A DNA stretch of 64,000 bases from Theristus sp. LFF4_11 (taxonomy: Eukaryota > Nematoda > Chromadorea > Monhysterida > Xyalidae). The stretch lies in assembly GCA_030248135.1 (NCBI GenBank), contig JASANC010001673.1, positions 38,584-102,583 on the forward strand. Reading direction: 5' to 3'. The notes beneath the pieces are model-generated. The model ran no database searches and was not told the origin of the DNA. It saw only the letters and a list, made by a program, of their open reading frames with translations. Below are positions 59,826 through 64,000 of the stretch, in pieces (position 1 is the stretch's first letter; each line of letters starts with the position of its first letter). A program made the position numbers and the translations under genes.

Positions 59826-62800
59826 GCGGCGAACCGGGCGCTACTGCTGTTGTTGTTGGTGTTGCTCTGGACACTTGTGCTTAGTATTATTCGTAGTAGT
59901 CGCTCGGATTTCTCTCGTTTTTATGTGTGTATGTTTTTGTTTGGAATGTCGGATGGAGTTATTCTTGTATCTCGCACTATCTCGGTTCGTGAAATTTGTT
60001 TTCATCGAATTTCGGATTGGTGATCGAGCGATTTGTCGATTGGCTAGCACACCCTGCGACCGTCTGCTGATGGACGTCCGTCTCTGGACTGCAATTCCCG
60101 CCACTTTATACCGGCCCGACTCGACGTATTCTGTTTCTGCACCTTTTCTTTGTTTTCGATTTGGTTTTGTCTTTTTTCCCCAGGTTGTTTCATTTATTAG
60201 TCGCATCCCACCACCAACAATTGAGACTACGCGTTGCCAAGGTTTTGTTTTTGTTTATTTTGTTAAAGCTTAACAGTTAAATTTTACACTGTGGTGATTT
60301 GCTTTTTGTTTTTCTGTCAATCGGCCATTTACAGTTTTTTTGGTCAAATTTGATAGGTGTGTTGTAGGATTCTGTGAATCGAAGAATGCAAGATTATGTG
60401 TAATCAAAAGCAACTTATCGGTTTGTATCCACTTCCCTATTGTTTGTAAACATCGCTGATTGAGTTTTTAATCCAATTTTATTCTTTTCATACATTCTTA
60501 CCTGTTTTCACCCGATTTTAGTATTTTTTAGATTGTCCAGTACAGGTATATATCCAACTTATTTGCACTGCGCTTTTGAAGAAAATGTATTGTAGGTTCT
60601 TGATGAAAAGTTGCCAATTTTTGCTGTTGTTTTCTTTACCGTTGTTACCGAAACAAACTGAAAACTTTTGTTTTGTTTTGTTTTCTACCTGTTTAGTCGT
60701 GTTCGTACGTTGTTTATGCTCGTTTGCTAACATTCTTTCACAAGTGCAATTACAATTGATGATCACAAACTTTGTTACCGGACAACAGTGAAACACGATT
60801 TGTTGTGCAAACCGTTGATTGGCTGCACTACGATCATGCTGTTTGCAATCATTGTGTATCTAAAGTCATTGTCGGAAGACCGCGCACTTTGCTCAACGCG
60901 TGTTTGTTCAGCCTCACGTGTGTGAGCAGATATTCCAGCCAAGGGCAAACTCAGACACGACTGTGCCTGTGTGTTTGTTTGTGTCTGCCTGTGTGTTTGT
61001 TGCTGCTGTGATTTCAAACGGAATTGGAGAGCACAAATTGAAAAATACCTTCTCACGATTTCTCACGTTATCTATTCTTATAATTCTTATGCACATTGAA
61101 AATGGCTGTCAACTACTTGCACAAACCCATGTTCCACCTTTTATATGCGGCTTTCCGCATTTGTATATAATAAATATAAGTGCGCGGTTTTCAAACTTTC
61201 GACAATGGTTATTTACGAATACAGCGGTTGGCTCGAGTCTTGATTTCTTCAGCAGACAATCAGTTGGTCACCTGATAAATTGCGTTTCACTATGAAACAT
61301 TTAGGCCCGTATTTGATGTGTGTTTTTCACCCTTCCATCCACTTAAAACTATCCGGTTTTGGTATTGTTATTTGTTTTTTTTATTTTTGCACATGTTTGT
61401 TCTTGTTCTTGAATATTGAACCGTTCGCCCCCATAGTATGGGTTCAAATGTAGCTTTTTGAAACTTTCTTCTGCTCTCCTCCAATCAGCTGATTAGCTGC
61501 GTTTCGAACTGAAGTTAGCTGATTCGTTGCATTGAATGATGTGGCCATTCAGTTCAGACTTTTGCCCTGATTGATGCTCGCACAAACGGTTCAATATTCA
61601 ACGAGTTTGAAACGACAAACTATTCATGTTCCCCCCAAATGCACCCGACTAAAACCATCGCTATGCTAAACGCATTATTATTATTGCGTTTTGAGTCAAT
61701 ACTCTGTTCAACTTCGCAACTTTTCACTCACTAAGTACGGTTTTACAATCATGCAGTCTCACATTGAAACTCAAAAAACCTTACGGTTATTGATGTGGTC
61801 AGTTTTTTGACGCCAATACATTCGCTCACAATAGCACTCTTTCGTGCATCCGAACTGTTGTATTAGATCGTGTCGAGACCCGCTATGGTAAATACCGTAC
61901 TCGGTGTGCGCAATGTTCTTCTTATTGGCTGTCTGTTTGTTCCATCCAAGCACCGAATCACTTTACTCACTGCGCTGTTTGTTTGTTTTTGCATTTTTTT
62001 TCAGTGATTTCAAGTTTCTTTCTCCGATTTCTCAAAGGTCACACAAACCCACAGAATGCGCATTGTGCAATCTTCACACCCTTTGCTGCACCAATTTTGA
62101 TGAATTACAACTTTTTTATGTGCAGTATTTTCTCTTTGAAAACACCAGAAAAAGGTTCTCATCAAATTAGAGTTTACGAACTCTGAATATTTTGTTTCTC
62201 GGCTCTCAGTTCTGCATTTTTCTGAACAAATTTGGTTATTTTTTTGGAAATACAGTTTGAAAACGGGGCGTTTTACCGTAAACAATGGCATGGCGTATTT
62301 CTGTGTCAACAATATTCTTTTTTGATTGGGTACTTTTGGAATTATGCTGAGATAGTTGTTGTTGGTCTCATTTTCGGTCTGGTTTGGCGTTTTTTAAGCA
62401 CGCAAAAAAATAACAGTAATTGTCTGTGTTTTGATTTTGTAACATCGTTTTTTTTCTAGTTCGGTGCTGCAGCGAAACGACGAAGCTCTTAGTTGTGTTT
62501 TTCCAGCCGCTAAAATTCCGTGTTTCTCAAAAACAACAAAGTGGTTAAGGGGCAGCAGGTACACATTGTAAGGAGATCGTGTCGAGAGCCGATTAGTTCA
62601 TGCTTACGAGTCTGTGAAACCGTATTGTGGAACATTTTTTTGGCAAAGCGCTGATTGGCTCCGTTTGAAAAGCAACACAGAATCCTACGCGGCTTTTTCA
62701 ATCACTTTTTTGCTTTAGTTTCCTTTTATCCAGTTTATTTTGTTGGGAATTTGCTCGCTTGTGAAGTCTGTGCGGTTGGTTCAAAATTTGCATTTTTCTT

Positions 62801-64000
62801 GGTTTTTCTTGCTCGTCATTTTGCAAACGTATGGCGTTGTGTTTTTTCTTGAATTGATTTTCTTTATTTTATTTTACATTTTGTTTTGTTTGCCTCTGTA
62901 CGTGCCGGTATTTGTTGTTGTTGTTTATTTGTTTGTTCTGGTATGCACAATATGGCGTTTTTTTAGAAGAAACCATTTTGAATTTCGAACATTCTTTGAA
63001 CATCGTGTATAACCTGCTTACTATGATTGTGGTTTTCTTGTACAGCTTAGTTGATTAAACTTTTTTTGATTGAAGAAATAAACTACTTGCTAAGCGGCCA
63101 AAAATGTTGGTATTTCGGGTTGTTCAGAAAAGATGTTCTGGAATCAAACTTCAAGTCTATGTATTTGTACTGAAAACTTGTAATTTGAAAAACAGTGCGA
63201 TGATACCGTTATTTTTGGATACCGGTTGTTTATCGCAACGGACAGAATTGCAGCATGTATGTAGCATCAAAGATATACGCTTGCAAAACAAGCTACGTAA
63301 TAAGAAATCGACTATGGTAACGTGCGAAGATTGTTCCGAAGCTCCTGTTCTGACCCACATGGGTCCCTGGACTGGACACTGAGCCTAGCGCATTAGGCGT
63401 CTGATTGTCAAGAAATCTCATAATCACAAAACCTTATTGCTATTTTTTCTCTTTTGTGCCTAAACAATTCATTGTTTCCATGAAAACAGTGCAATCAGAT
63501 CGTGTCAAGACCGCTGTAGAAGCCTGAGGGTTCACAATTGCTCAAACATTCGCGGTTCACATGAGCGCGCAAACAACAAGCTATCCTTTCACAATACAGG
63601 GTGGGCCAAAAAAAAGGTTCCATTTTCAAACTGCTGTCACTGGCTTGTGTTTCAATATTATGAGCTGAAATTTTCAGCACTGATAAAACATATGATGCCA
63701 TTTTACTGACAAAAATTTTTTTCCGATACATAATTCCTAGCGCTCACTGTGGCAGATTTTCTAAAAAGCTCGAAAAATCAACAAATTGACTGAAATGAGT
63801 GCAAGAAAAAATTAGTATCAAGGTGCGTGATTCAATTTTGAAACTGTTGCGAAGGTGACAAATGGGTCTTTTTGGATACCCGGGGTATTGATAGTTCAAA
63901 TCATGCGCTCAGAGTGGAAAGGTTTCACACTTGAATTAAATTTGAGCTGCTCGAGCGAAATTCTGATGTTTCACAGCGGACTCGAGTCAGCAGCCATGCG
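59826..64000. other. Gene-poor 3' flank with small repeats
   Basis: T-rich and GT-rich DNA following the G-alpha stop codon. I recognise no protein-coding exon. At 61408-61602 an inverted pair (TTGAATATTGAACCGTT and AACGGTTCAATATTCAA) bounds a MITE of about 195 bp. A motif related to GATCGTGTCGAGACC recurs at about 61868, 62575 and 63499. The segment near 63595 begins ACAGGGTGGGCCAAAA, similar to the 37546 sequence ACAGGGTGGCCCTGAA, both typical of transposon ends. A weak tRNA-like stretch lies at about 63383-63410. Confidence 0.45.
61408..61602. mobile_element. 195-bp MITE with TTGAATATTGAACCGTT ends
   Basis: The left end CTTGAATATTGAACCGTTCG and the right end AACGGTTCAATATTCAACG are inverted copies. 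The same end motif occurs inside both arms of the 2.1 kb foldback (about 22931 and 24524). Confidence 0.6.

Noticed and set aside
59841..60273. Open frames on both strands after the G-alpha stop
   Set aside because: T-rich 3' flank; residues are hydrophobic or Lys/Arg/Thr-rich by composition alone.
63383..63410. Possible functional tRNA gene
   Set aside because: A box A-like stretch is present but there is no matching box B or T-stem downstream.

Overview
The window is nuclear DNA from a nematode. The evidence is an intact major sperm protein (MSP) gene with a broken second copy (MSPs of this form are nematode sperm proteins), interstitial arrays of TTAGGC-type telomere repeats, and spliced genes with GT..AG introns that mostly end in TTTCAG. 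Exons were joined by hand. Where reading frame and splice phase could be followed across a whole gene the model is firm: GMD 371 aa, DEAD-box helicase 743 aa, G-alpha 354 aa, EGF ligand 263 aa, and two repeat proteins of 371 and 400 aa. I cannot name the species.

Layout. About 1.0-1.8 kb: + strand RAMAC-like cap-methyltransferase activator. 2.5-8.0 kb: + strand DEG/ENaC cation channel. 8.4-9.45 kb: MSP gene (- strand) head-to-head with an MSP pseudogene (+). 10.4-15.0 kb: - strand GDP-mannose 4,6-dehydratase, ten exons, with one partly duplicated exon and one apparent non-AG splice acceptor. 16.9-19.2 kb: unresolved + strand exons, probably split by a hAT-type MITE. 19.3-22.5 kb: - strand Pro/Gln-rich protein of unknown function. 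22.7-25.6 kb: a 2.1 kb foldback element touching another MITE. 25.9-34.6 kb: + strand Vasa/DDX3-type DEAD-box RNA helicase, 18 exons. 36.6-40.5 kb: - strand membrane-anchored EGF ligand (LIN-3/Spitz type). 40.5-44.4 kb: gene-poor. 44.4-49.5 kb: two tandem - strand genes for secreted proteins with a Gly-rich spacer and a 16-residue 'IPPxxL' repeat; I do not recognise this family and it is the best candidate here for something undescribed. 52.0-59.8 kb: + strand Gi-class G-protein alpha subunit whose 4.6 kb intron 6 holds a decayed hAT transposon and a hAT MITE. 59.8-64 kb: no gene recognised.

Mobile DNA is the other main theme. Six insertions share TAGGG...CCCTA ends. Five have perfect 8-bp target duplications and the sixth has 7 of 8, which marks them as hAT superfamily; one carries a recognisable hAT C-terminal domain. 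Several smaller MITE families with long inverted ends are scattered in introns and intergenic DNA.

The genes do not form an operon or a single pathway. Several are developmental or signalling genes (EGF ligand, Gi-alpha, DEG/ENaC channel, germline-type helicase, sperm protein, GDP-fucose synthesis).
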